The notes under the pieces are model-generated. The model saw only the letters and a program-made list of their open reading frames with translations. It had not been told where the DNA came from and did no database searches. From NCBI RefSeq assembly GCF_003259185.1, contig NZ_QGMP01000004.1:62001-126000 (forward strand): 64,000 bases of DNA, given 5' to 3'. Both the position numbers and the translations under genes were made by a program. This stretch comes from Isoalcanivorax indicus (GTDB lineage Bacteria > Pseudomonadota > Gammaproteobacteria > Pseudomonadales > Alcanivoracaceae). Shown here one piece after another: positions 1-8,475 of this stretch; within the stretch, counting starts at the first letter, position 1, and each line of letters starts with the position of its first letter.

Positions 1-17
1 ATGCGCACCTGGCCCGG

Positions 18-1280
<1,263 letters not shown>

Positions 1281-1282
1281 TC

Positions 1283-1318
1283 AAAAAGCCCCACCGGCGT
1301 TACCCGGCGGGGCTTCTT
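1283..1318 (-). terminator. Rho-independent terminator after rpmA
   Basis: On the minus strand a hairpin with arms AAGCCCC/GGGGCTT, an A-C mismatch and a further CCGG/CCGG stem is followed by five T. It lies about 30 bases past the rpmA stop and 70 bases before obgE, so it probably sets obgE expression lower than the two ribosomal genes. Confidence 0.75.
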
Positions 1319-1348
1319 TGCTGTCACGGCAAAAGCCGGTCAGCAGGA

Positions 1349-1609
1349 TCAGGCTACCGGTTCGATGGTAACGAACTTGCGGCTTTCCGAACCCTTGGTC
1401 TCGAACTTCACGCGCCCGGCGGACGTGGCGAAGATCGTGTGGTCACGGCCCAGGCCGGTGTTGGCACCGGAGTGGAAACGGGTGCCACGCTGACGCACGA
1501 TGATTTCACCGGCTTGCACCACCTGGCCGCCGAAGCGCTTGACGCCAAGGCGTTTGCTTTCTGAATCGCGGCCGTTACGTGTACTACCGCCTGCTTTTTT
1601 GTGTGCCAT
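1349..1609 (-). CDS. rpmA: 50S ribosomal protein L27
   Basis: Small basic 50S protein at the peptidyl transferase region. The 86 residues start [16 protein letters not shown], the conserved L27 N-terminus, and include the [10 protein letters not shown] block. It follows rplU by 27 bases on the same strand and is surely cotranscribed with it. Length and order match other gammaproteobacteria. Confidence 0.98.
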   Translation of the reverse strand: MAHKKAGGSTRNGRDSESKRLGVKRFGGQVVQAGEIIVRQRGTRFHSGANTGLGRDHTIFATSAGRVKFETKGSESRKFVTIEPVA

Positions 1610-1636
1610 GTCTGAATACCTCTCGCTATGCCCGGA

Positions 1637-1948
1637 TCAGCCGCTGATGCCGGTGATCTTCACTTCCGTAAACCACTGACGGTGGCCCTGCTGCTTGCGA
1701 TAGTGCTTGCGGCGACGGAACTTGACGATACGAATCTTCTTGTGGCGGCCCTGTTCAACCACTTCTGCGGTCACTTTGGCGCCGTCAACCAGAGGCTGGC
1801 CTACGGTGATCTTGTCGCCGTCGGCAACCAGGAGGACCTGATCGAACTCCACGGCTTCACCGGTGCCGACTTCCAGTTTCTCGATGCGCAGGAGATCGCC
1901 TTCTTCCACGCGATACTGCTTGCCACCGGTCTTGATGACTGCGTACAT
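1637..1948 (-). CDS. rplU: 50S ribosomal protein L21
   Basis: 23S rRNA-binding protein L21, 103 residues, starting [18 protein letters not shown], which is diagnostic, and containing the [21 protein letters not shown] basic stretch. First gene of the rplU-rpmA unit, divergent from ispB. A good sigma-70 promoter sits about 50-75 bases upstream. Confidence 0.98.
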   Translation of the reverse strand: MYAVIKTGGKQYRVEEGDLLRIEKLEVGTGEAVEFDQVLLVADGDKITVGQPLVDGAKVTAEVVEQGRHKKIRIVKFRRRKHYRKQQGHRQWFTEVKITGISG

Positions 1949-1995
1949 GCTGCTGTTACTCCGAGCGGGTCACGGGTGGCGGGTGCAAGCACCGC

Positions 1996-2023
1996 TTGAT
2001 AAGCCACTGCGACGGATTGTCAA
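1996..2023 (-). promoter_or_regulatory. Probable sigma-70 promoter of rplU-rpmA
   Basis: Minus strand: a perfect TTGACA (complement of 2018-2023), 16-base spacer, then TATCAA (complement of 1996-2001). Placed about 48 bases before the rplU start codon, in the divergent interval with ispB. Confidence 0.6.
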
Positions 2024-2225
2024 ATCATGCCGGGACGTCCGGCCAAGGGACGCGGATTCTACGCCATGGCGGGCGGCACGGCAAGGCCCGCCAGGGCCGC
2101 AGGGCGCGGGTTTCCTTGACTCGACGCCCCCTGCTGTTAGCATTGCCGCCATCCTCGCACCGGCGGCTGCATACTCCATGCAGACCAGCTCCGGGCGACA
2201 AGCCCCTGAACCGATGAGGGTCCAG

Positions 2226-3206
2226 ATGGACTTCAAGGCCATTTCTGCCGTTGTGGCGGACGATTTCGATGCGGTCAACCGCTTCATCACCCACCATCTC
2301 GACTCCAACGTGCCGATGATCCGGGAAGTGGGTGAGTACATCGTCGGCAATGGCGGCAAGCGGCTGCGTCCGCTGGTGGCCATCCTCAGCGCCCGCGCCA
2401 GTGGCTATACCGGCGAGCGGCATATCGACATTGCCGCCGTGATCGAGTTCCTGCACACCGCCACCCTGCTCCACGACGATGTCGTGGACGAGTCGAACAT
2501 GCGTCGCGGACGGCCCACCGTGAATGCCGTCTGGGGCAATGCAGCCAGCGTGCTGGTGGGCGACTTCCTGATCTCCCGGGCCTTCGAGCTGCTGGTCCAG
2601 ATCGGCAACCAGACCCTGCTGGAGATCCTGTCGGCCAGCACCAACGTCATTTCCGAGGGCGAGGTGCTGCAACTGATCAACTGCCGCGACCCGGACACCA
2701 CCGAAGAGCGCTATATGCGCGTGATTCACCACAAGACCGCGAAGATGTTCGAGTCAGCGGCGCAAACCGGCGCGGTGCTGGCCACCGACAATGCCGCCGA
2801 TGCGCAGCGCGCCCAGGAGATTTTCGGCGCCTATGGCCGCCACATGGGTATCGCCTTCCAGTTGATCGACGACGTGCTCGATTACACCGGCAATGCCGCC
2901 GAACTGGGCAAGAATGTCGGCGATGACCTGGCCGAGGGCAAACCCACGCTGCCCCTGATCTACACCATGCGCGAGGGCACGCCCGAGCAGGCGGCTCTGA
3001 TCCGCCAGGCCATCCGCACCGGCGGTCTGGGGCAGCTCGACGAGATCATCGAGACCGTGCAGGTGGCAGGCGGGCTGGAATACACGCGCGATCTGGCACG
3101 GCAACATACACAATCTGCGCTGGCGTCGCTTGCGGCGGTGCCGGACTCCCGGTACAAGGAAGCGCTGGAACGTCTGGCCAGTGAGGCAGCGGAACGTCGC
3201 TTCTGA
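2226..3206 (+). CDS. ispB: Octaprenyl diphosphate synthase (trans-prenyltransferase)
   Basis: Makes the long polyprenyl chain for ubiquinone by repeated addition of isopentenyl diphosphate to farnesyl diphosphate. The 326 residues carry the first Asp-rich motif DDVVD at 84-88 within LLHDDVVDESNMRRG, the GGKRLRP block at 43-49 and the second motif DDVLD at 215-219. An open frame reaches much further upstream, but the ATG at 2226 gives the normal family length and has GAGGG five bases before it; an in-frame ATG at 2214 is the alternative. It sits divergent to rplU, the usual position of ispB. Confidence 0.95.
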   Translation: MDFKAISAVVADDFDAVNRFITHHLDSNVPMIREVGEYIVGNGGKRLRPLVAILSARASGYTGERHIDIAAVIEFLHTATLLHDDVVDESNMRRGRPTVNAVWGNAASVLVGDFLISRAFELLVQIGNQTLLEILSASTNVISEGEVLQLINCRDPDTTEERYMRVIHHKTAKMFESAAQTGAVLATDNAADAQRAQEIFGAYGRHMGIAFQLIDDVLDYTGNAAELGKNVGDDLAEGKPTLPLIYTMREGTPEQAALIRQAIRTGGLGQLDEIIETVQVAGGLEYTRDLARQHTQSALASLAAVPDSRYKEALERLASEAAERRF

Positions 3207-3264
3207 TCCTGTTGTCCCATGGCCGGATGTAACGCACTCATTCTCTGATGGAGGACTACCGGCC

Positions 3265-3861
3265 ATGCCCGCCCCTGTGATGCTGTCCCGTTCCGCTCTG
3301 GTGCTCTGCGCCGCCCTGCTCAGCGCCTGCGGCCTGAGCCCCCAGGTGGTGAACCTGCAGCCCGAACCGGAGATCGCCAGCGCCAATATCGGCCGCAACC
3401 ATTCCGTCAATGTGACCGCCCGCGACGCGCGCGAGCAGGACGCCTTCGGATCACGCGGCGGCGTCTACCCGGAAACCAGCCTGATTCGCCCGGGCAATGA
3501 TGTGCCCAAGGCCTTGTATGAGGCCGTCACCAAGGGCCTGCATGTTCAGGGCTTCAACGCCTACAACCCGGATGGCAATGCCACGCAACTGGACGTGCGC
3601 CTGGTCGAATTGACCTACGTCCCTGCCGACACCTCGGTGGTCAACCGCATCGAAGTCAGCGCGCGTATCGAAGCCATTGCCAGTCGTCCGAACGTGGAGC
3701 ACACCGGCCGCTATCAGAGCAGCGTGACCCATGACATGCCGATCACACCCAGTGCGCGCCGCAACGAAGCCATGCTCAATGATGTGCTGGAACGTACCCT
3801 GACGCGGCTGCTGACCGACCCGAAAATGCTGGCCTTCCTGGCTGGCGAAGATAACCCCTGA
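3265..3861 (+). CDS. YajG family outer membrane lipoprotein
   Basis: Predicted lipoprotein of 198 residues with a signal sequence ending in the lipobox LLSAC (Cys22). The rest resembles the YajG family: a LxPEPEIASANIGRNHSVNV-like start to the mature domain and a predicted beta-rich C-terminal half. The start at 3265 is preceded by GATGGAGG; an alternative ATG at 3280 would shorten the n-region. The gene begins 58 bases after ispB and ends 10 bases before the SelW-like gene, suggesting a short operon. The role of YajG proteins is not established. Confidence 0.8.
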   Translation: MPAPVMLSRSALVLCAALLSACGLSPQVVNLQPEPEIASANIGRNHSVNVTARDAREQDAFGSRGGVYPETSLIRPGNDVPKALYEAVTKGLHVQGFNAYNPDGNATQLDVRLVELTYVPADTSVVNRIEVSARIEAIASRPNVEHTGRYQSSVTHDMPITPSARRNEAMLNDVLERTLTRLLTDPKMLAFLAGEDNP

Positions 3862-3871
3862 AGGGCGCCCC

Positions 3872-4153
3872 ATGGCCGGACGCGTTGCGATCCATTATTG
3901 CAGCCAGTGCAACTGGCTGCTGCGTGCCGCCTGGATGGCCCAGGAGCTGCTGAACACCTTCGCCGATGAACTGGAGGAAGTCGCGCTGCGCCCCGGGACC
4001 GGGGGCATTTTCGAGATCAAGGCGAACGAGGTGTTGATCTGGGAGCGCAAGCGCGATGGCGGCTTTCCGGAAATCGCAGAGCTCAAGCGGCGCGTGCGCG
4101 ACCAGATCGCTCCGGAGCGCGAACTGGGTCATATCGACCGCACCACCCCCTGA
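3872..4153 (+). CDS. SelT/SelW/SelH (Rdx) family thioredoxin-like protein
   Basis: A 93-residue protein with the Rdx signature: a beta strand followed by CSQC (Cys10, Cys13), then a long helix (WLLRAAWMAQELLNTF), and the GGIFEI and ELKRRVRDQI segments seen in bacterial SelW-like proteins. The redox position is an ordinary Cys codon, not UGA selenocysteine. Family members are small cytoplasmic redox proteins of unproven substrate. It follows the YajG-like gene by 10 bases. Confidence 0.85.
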   Translation: MAGRVAIHYCSQCNWLLRAAWMAQELLNTFADELEEVALRPGTGGIFEIKANEVLIWERKRDGGFPEIAELKRRVRDQIAPERELGHIDRTTP

Positions 4154-4173
4154 AGCGCCCGCCACGATACAGG

Positions 4174-4365
4174 TCAGTCGTCGTCGCTGCGCGCGTCGAC
4201 GCTGATTTCTCCCGCCTCATCCACCTGCACGCTGAAGTGGATCGGGTGACAACACACGGCACAATCCTCAACGTATTCCTGCATCGGCTCTGAAGGGTCC
4301 ACCAGAATCTCGATGGTTTCCCAGCAGTAGGGACAGGTCACGTCGACCGGCGTCTGCTGGAACAT
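4174..4365 (-). CDS. CPXCG motif-containing cysteine-rich protein
   Basis: A 63-residue acidic protein with two Cys pairs, CPYC (11-14) and CAVC (35-38), expected to bind zinc in a ribbon fold. This small family is widespread in gammaproteobacteria and has no assigned function. The start is the ATG at 4365, which overlaps the TGA of the HIT gene in a TGATG junction, so translation is probably coupled. A GTG nine bases earlier (4374) would add MRV. Confidence 0.85.
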   Translation of the reverse strand: MFQQTPVDVTCPYCWETIEILVDPSEPMQEYVEDCAVCCHPIHFSVQVDEAGEISVDARSDDD

Positions 4366-4772
4366 CACGCGCACCGCCAGGCCAACGCATCACGCAGCGC
4401 CGGCAACCAGGCGGGCTGCGCCGCCCCCTGCCACGGCTCCGGCGCCCCCTGCCCCCATACGGGGCCAGGCCAGCAGGGATCGCCCTCGTGACGGGCGATC
4501 ACATGCACATGCAGCTGCGGCACCACATTACCCAGGGCACCGATATTCATCTTGTCCGCTGATGTCAGGCGCTGCAGATGCAGGCTGCAGCGGTTAACCA
4601 TGCTGAGCAGCTCCTGCTGCGCACTCTCGTCCAACTCATGCCATTCGCGCACGCCCGGCTGACGCGGCACGATGATCACCCACGGGAAGCGCTGATCGTT
4701 CATCCAGCGCAGCCAGAACTGCGGCGTTTCTCCCAGCGCGCGGGTGTCGGCCTCAAGACGCGGGTGCAGCAT
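4365..4772 (-). CDS. HIT domain nucleotide hydrolase/transferase
   Basis: Histidine-triad protein of 135 residues. The active-site segment reads PQLHVHVIARHEGDPCW, with His88 and His90 in the QxHxH pattern and an extra His95. The GDPCWPGPVWG continuation is typical of a Pseudomonas-type HIT subfamily rather than Hint/PKCI proteins. The substrate is unknown; family members hydrolyse nucleotide phosphoramidates or dinucleotides. It is translationally coupled to the CPXCG gene. Confidence 0.88.
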   Translation of the reverse strand: MLHPRLEADTRALGETPQFWLRWMNDQRFPWVIIVPRQPGVREWHELDESAQQELLSMVNRCSLHLQRLTSADKMNIGALGNVVPQLHVHVIARHEGDPCWPGPVWGQGAPEPWQGAAQPAWLPALRDALAWRCA

Positions 4773-4789
4773 CAGATTCTCCCCTCACT

Positions 4790-5806
4790 TCATTCCCGGT
4801 AATCGGTCGGGCTGCGCCCGGTCCAGCGACGGAAGGCGCGGGCAAAATTGGAAGCGTCCGAATAGCCCAGCAGCAGGGCAATGTCGTCCACCGTGGTATC
4901 CGTCTGGGTCAGATGCTCCACCGCCAGCCCCTTGCGCAGGTCATCCAGCACCTTCTGGTAACTGGTGCCCAGTTGCTGCAGCTTGCGTTTCAGGGTACGC
5001 GAGGACATGTGCAACTCGGTGGCGACTTCGTCCACACCGGGAAAGCGCCCGGCGTGGCTGAGCACGATACGCCGCACCTGCCCGAGCAGTCGCGGTGGCG
5101 CCTTGATGCTGGCCAGCTCCTGCTCACACTGGGCCGCCGCCATATCCGCCAGGCGCGGATCGGCAAACCGCAGGCGCTTCTCCAGCCGCTGCGCCGGAAA
5201 GCGCATCTGGTGATAGGCGCAGTCAAACAGGCATGGCACCGGGATCATCGGTTTCAGCGTACGGAAATAGGCCGGCTCCGGGTAGCCGAAGCGCAGTTCG
5301 CCATCCATCTCCAGATCCGGCACCACTTTCAGGGCCATGAAGTGGAAGCTGCTGAACAGCGTCTCGACGAAGAAGGGCGCCAGATCATTGAGCGCAATCA
5401 ACTCTTCCAGCTGCAATGCCGCCACATCCCCTTCGATCACCAGTTGCAGATCCATGAAGGTGATACGGGTGCGGAAGAACTTGGTGGCCAGCTCAATGGC
5501 ATCCCCGAGCGTTTCACTGGACAGGGCGGCATAGCCCAGAAAGCCGTGCGTCGACATGGTCAGCGCCGCCCCGAACTCCCAACCCAGCCAGGGATCACCC
5601 GTCAGTTCCACCGCCCGGCGAATCAGTGTCTCGAAGTGCTGTACCGGCACACGAGCCCCGGGCTCACGCCAGCACTGCGGCGCGATATCCGTACCCTGGA
5701 GCAGGGTGTCCTGGGCAATACCACGGCGCTCAAGCAGCGACACCAGAACCGGCACGTATTCGGCAGATGCGGAGTATTCCTCCGGATTCATCTTGAGGAT
5801 TGTCAT
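4790..5806 (-). CDS. AraC family transcriptional regulator (OruR-like)
   Basis: A 338-residue regulator. Roughly residues 10-200 resemble the arabinose-binding-like N-terminal domain found in OruR-type regulators (EYVPVLVSLLERRGI, PWLGWEFGAALTMSTHGFLGYA). The last 90 residues form the AraC double helix-turn-helix, including VATELHMSSRTLKRKLQ and VDDIALLLGYSDASNFARAFRRWTG. The start at 5806 is preferred over a longer open frame because AAGGG lies ten bases upstream. It is divergent from the HSDL2-like dehydrogenase, which makes that gene the likely target; the ligand is unknown. Confidence 0.88.
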   Translation of the reverse strand: MTILKMNPEEYSASAEYVPVLVSLLERRGIAQDTLLQGTDIAPQCWREPGARVPVQHFETLIRRAVELTGDPWLGWEFGAALTMSTHGFLGYAALSSETLGDAIELATKFFRTRITFMDLQLVIEGDVAALQLEELIALNDLAPFFVETLFSSFHFMALKVVPDLEMDGELRFGYPEPAYFRTLKPMIPVPCLFDCAYHQMRFPAQRLEKRLRFADPRLADMAAAQCEQELASIKAPPRLLGQVRRIVLSHAGRFPGVDEVATELHMSSRTLKRKLQQLGTSYQKVLDDLRKGLAVEHLTQTDTTVDDIALLLGYSDASNFARAFRRWTGRSPTDYRE

Positions 5807-5927
5807 GATTATTCGACCCTTGGCCCAAAATGACCGAGGGGACACGATAACCCCGGTAGACATCTGTTCGCAAGAGGAGTCTCCTGATCGTTCTGCGCGG
5901 CCATCTTTTTCGTCATAGACCCAAAAC

Positions 5928-5937
5928 CAAGCGCTTG
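5928..5937. promoter_or_regulatory. Perfect palindrome CAAGCGCTTG, candidate operator
   Basis: A ten-base perfect palindrome in the 166-base divergent interval between the AraC gene and the dehydrogenase, 35 bases before the dehydrogenase ATG. Its position suits a repressor or activator site. Which protein binds is not known; the palindromic form is more like a TetR-type dimer site than an AraC direct repeat. Confidence 0.4.
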
Positions 5938-5972
5938 CTAGGTTAGCCATTCATGCCCTACAGGAGGTTCCC

Positions 5973-6803
5973 ATGAGTACGTTGTCCGGCAAGACCCTGT
6001 TCATCACCGGCGCCAGCCGCGGTATCGGCAAGGCCATCGGCGTCCGCGCTGCCCGGGATGGCGCCAATATCGTTCTGTTTGCCAAAACGACCACCCCGCA
6101 CCCCAAGCTGCCGGGCACTCTTTATACCGCCGCCGAAGCCATGCAGGCGGCGGGCGGCAAGACACTGATCTGTGTCGGCGATATTCGTGAAGAAGACCAG
6201 GTCCAGGCGGCCGTGGACAAGGCCGTGGACACCTTTGGCGGCATCGACATTCTGGTCAACAACGCCAGCGCCATCAGCCTGACGTCCACCGAGACCACCG
6301 ACATGAAGCGCTTTGATCTGATGCATCAGATCAACACCCGCGGCACCTTCCTCGCCAGCCAGCGCTGCCTGCCGCACCTGAAGAAAGCGGCCAACCCGCA
6401 TGTGCTGAATCTGGCGCCGCCGCTGCATTTCGGCGCGCACTGGTTTGCCCGGCATTGCGCCTACACCATGGCCAAGTACGGTATGAGCCTGTGCGTGTAT
6501 GGCATGGCCGAGGAGTATCGCGGCAAGGTAGCGTTCAACGCCCTGTGGCCGCGCACAGCCATTGATACCGCAGCGGTGCAGAACCACCTCGGTGGCGCGC
6601 AGAGCATCCAGGCCGCCCGCACCCCGGACATCATGGCTGACGCGGCCTACCACATCCTGTGCCAGGACGCGCGCCAGTGCAGCGGCAACTTCTTTATCGA
6701 TGATGAAGTGGTGCAGCAGGCCGGGATCACCGATCTGAGCCAGTATCAGGTAGACCCGTCACTGAAACCGGAGCAACTGCTGCCGGACTTTTTCCTCGAC
6801 TGA
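5973..6803 (+). CDS. HSDL2-like short-chain dehydrogenase with altered active site
   Basis: A 276-residue SDR resembling the N-terminal domain of hydroxysteroid dehydrogenase-like protein 2, a family tied to fatty-acid metabolism. It shows the cofactor motif TGASRGIG (12-19), NNAS (96-99), and Tyr164/Lys168 in YTMAK, followed by the characteristic VYGMAEEYRG and FNALWPRTAIDTAAV segments. The position that holds the catalytic Ser in HSDL2 (xxxSPPL) is Ala148 here (codon GCG), so activity may be reduced or changed. A strong AGGAGG lies five bases before the ATG. It has no SCP2 domain. The upstream palindrome and divergent AraC gene suggest local control. Confidence 0.88.
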   Translation: MSTLSGKTLFITGASRGIGKAIGVRAARDGANIVLFAKTTTPHPKLPGTLYTAAEAMQAAGGKTLICVGDIREEDQVQAAVDKAVDTFGGIDILVNNASAISLTSTETTDMKRFDLMHQINTRGTFLASQRCLPHLKKAANPHVLNLAPPLHFGAHWFARHCAYTMAKYGMSLCVYGMAEEYRGKVAFNALWPRTAIDTAAVQNHLGGAQSIQAARTPDIMADAAYHILCQDARQCSGNFFIDDEVVQQAGITDLSQYQVDPSLKPEQLLPDFFLD

Positions 6804-6943
6804 TACGCCGCACAGGCCCGCACGGACAGAAAACGTCACATCCTGCCCGTGCGAGGCTGATCGGCCACAGCCCCCCGGCCTCCCGATCGAGCAGAATCAT
6901 CATAACCAACTGATTTAAAAACAGAAAACCACCAAACAGCATC

Positions 6944-6959
6944 TGGCACGCTTCTGGCA
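6944..6959 (+). promoter_or_regulatory. Candidate sigma-54 (RpoN) promoter
   Basis: TGGCACG, four bases, then TGGCA: this matches TGGCACGN4TTGCA at every fixed position except one T, with the essential GG and GC dinucleotides at the required ten-base separation. It lies about 36 bases before the ATG of the 69-residue gene, the right distance for a -24/-12 promoter. Confidence 0.5.
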
Positions 6960-6994
6960 TTGCCTTATACAAACGCCTTGGGGGGATCTGTCAC

Positions 6995-7204
6995 ATGGGT
7001 AAGGTGATCACGCTGCACGAAAAAGCACCGGACGCCGCGCTCGAAAGGCTGCAGCGGCTGACCGGCCTTGATTTTCACAGCTGGCCCGCCTCGATACTGG
7101 AGCATGGACCGGTGGAGGGAGGCGCCCCGGTACAGCCAGAGGCGCAACCAGAGACGCAGGCACCGCTGCCCGCAACCGGCACCCTGCCGCGGGGCAACCG
7201 CTGA
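6995..7204 (+). CDS. Small protein of unknown function (69 aa)
   Basis: Not recognised. The 69 residues divide into a charged, probably helical N-terminal half (MGKVITLHEKAPDAALERL...) and a Pro/Glu/Gln-rich, likely disordered C-terminal half. No signal peptide or membrane segment is visible. A GGGGGA sequence lies eight bases before the ATG, which argues for real translation, and a sigma-54-like promoter lies upstream. It stands alone between the dehydrogenase and a convergent hypothetical gene. Confidence 0.6.
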   Translation: MGKVITLHEKAPDAALERLQRLTGLDFHSWPASILEHGPVEGGAPVQPEAQPETQAPLPATGTLPRGNR

Positions 7205-7234
7205 CACGGATCAGGTCAGGGCCTCGGTCAGGCC

Positions 7235-7615
7235 TCAGAAATTGGAGATGAGCTTGTCTGTGCGGCTCAGGGCGCTGCCACGGCGCTGCACGTAGAGTTC
7301 CTCGACCACGAAATGCATACCGGCATCACCCAGACGCAAAACGGCCTGCACCTGCTCCACCTGCCCGGTAAAGCGCAACTTGACCATGCCCGACAGCAAG
7401 GCACTGCCATCACTGGTGATCTCGGCCGCGTCAACGCGAGCATGGTGATCACCCGCCTCATCGGTGTAGGTGATGCGCAGTTCGATGGGGCCGGTGGCAC
7501 CTGTGACACGCACCCAGGCGGCCACATTGTAATCCCCCTCCCAGACACGCAGACGCGGTGGCCGTCCCTCTTCCCAGATACGGGCGGGGACTTTGGCGAC
7601 GAATTTTTCGATCAT
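7235..7615 (-). CDS. Hypothetical protein (126 aa)
   Basis: Not recognised. The sequence is rich in alternating hydrophobic/polar beta-strand patterns (AAWVRVTGATGPIELRITY, VQAVLRLGDAGMHFVVEEL) and lacks a signal peptide, cysteines and membrane segments, suggesting a soluble beta-sandwich-like cytoplasmic protein. It is monocistronic, convergent with the 69-residue gene and divergent from the phasin-like gene. Coding is supported by codon use like the neighbours and a normal ATG. Confidence 0.65.
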   Translation of the reverse strand: MIEKFVAKVPARIWEEGRPPRLRVWEGDYNVAAWVRVTGATGPIELRITYTDEAGDHHARVDAAEITSDGSALLSGMVKLRFTGQVEQVQAVLRLGDAGMHFVVEELYVQRRGSALSRTDKLISNF

Positions 7616-7894
7616 GCAAGCTCCAGCGTAATCAGGACGGTCAGTCTTTATTCGCAGTCTATCACTACCCTGTGAAGTATGCGTGTACCCATTAACTTAC
7701 TGCTATTGACCTACGTCACAGGCTTGACCGGCAGAAGACCGATCAGTTCCCGCTGACACCTGTGCGATTGTCGGACAACACAGACACAGACCCGGCCCGC
7801 CATCGCTATCCTGCACCCATCGCCCGGGCTCCTCACTTCTGCCAGCCCGCCGGCGACAACCTTTTAACCGCAGCCACTGAGAAGGAATCATGTG

Positions 7895-8323
7895 ATGGGC
7901 GAGCTGAAACAACTCCGTGAACAACAGGAATCCCTGGTCGCACGTGCCAAGGATCTGAACCGCAAGATCTACCTGGCTAGCCTGGGCGCCTACACCAAGG
8001 CCGAAAGCACCTCTGGCGAGCTGTATGAAAAGTATGCCGCCACGGGCGCCGAGACCCTGGGCGAGAGCGCCGAAGGCAAGCCGAAGGCCCTGCTGGCTGG
8101 CCGTGGCCTGCTGCAGGCAGCCCGTGAGCTGGTCGACGCCGCGCCGGAGAAGCGCAAGGCGCTGTACGAGCGCTTCGTTGACGCTGGCAAGAAAGAGCGT
8201 GGCGAGAAGGCCGAAGGCACCAACGAGTTCGTGCTGGCGGGTCTGGGTGCTGTCCTGACCGCCCGCGAGGAGAGCGAGAAGTTCTTCAATGAGCTGGTCG
8301 CTGCCGGTGAAGAGCGCGCCTGA
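7895..8323 (+). CDS. Phasin-like granule-associated protein with internal repeat
   Basis: A 142-residue charged helical protein. Residues about 24-52 (KIYLASLGAYTKAESTSGEL) resemble the start of the PhaF/PhaI-type phasin family, whose members coat polyhydroxyalkanoate granules. A related segment recurs near the C-terminus (EFVLAGLGAVLTAREESEKF), so the protein looks like two phasin-type motifs joined by a charged linker. AAGGA lies eight bases before the ATG at 7895; a GTG at 7892 is also in frame. No PHA synthase gene is near, so a role on wax-ester or other lipid inclusions is equally possible. A strong terminator follows. Confidence 0.65.
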   Translation: MGELKQLREQQESLVARAKDLNRKIYLASLGAYTKAESTSGELYEKYAATGAETLGESAEGKPKALLAGRGLLQAARELVDAAPEKRKALYERFVDAGKKERGEKAEGTNEFVLAGLGAVLTAREESEKFFNELVAAGEERA

Positions 8324-8354
8324 TTGCCGCACGCACCGCACTGAAACCGCACTG

Positions 8355-8383
8355 AAAAAGGGGCCGCTTTGCGGCCCCTTTTT
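8355..8383 (+). terminator. Rho-independent terminator of the phasin-like gene
   Basis: An uninterrupted stem GGGGCCGC/GCGGCCCC with a TTT loop, flanked by five A and five T, 31 bases past the stop codon. The symmetry lets it work in both directions. Confidence 0.92.
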
Positions 8384-8413
8384 CATCTGCCCTCCTTTTG
8401 ACCCGCCAGGGCA

Positions 8414-8442
8414 TTGACACCCGCCAGGCCAGCGCACAGATT
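8414..8442 (+). promoter_or_regulatory. Possible sigma-70 promoter of the AarF-like gene
   Basis: Perfect TTGACA at 8414-8419, 17-base spacer, and CAGATT at 8437-8442 (weak -10). It lies between the phasin terminator and the proposed GTG start at 8476, which supports that later start. Confidence 0.4.
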
Positions 8443-8475
8443 GGTGGTTCCTTAAGCCAGCAACCGGCATCTACT

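Noticed and set aside
1863-2225. N-terminal extension of IspB
   Set aside because: The frame is open upstream but crosses the rplU gene and promoter region; residues are unlike the family and ATG 2226 has a good ribosome site.
3872-4153. Selenoprotein of the SelW family
   Set aside because: The redox motif has two plain Cys codons and there is no in-frame UGA or SECIS-like element.
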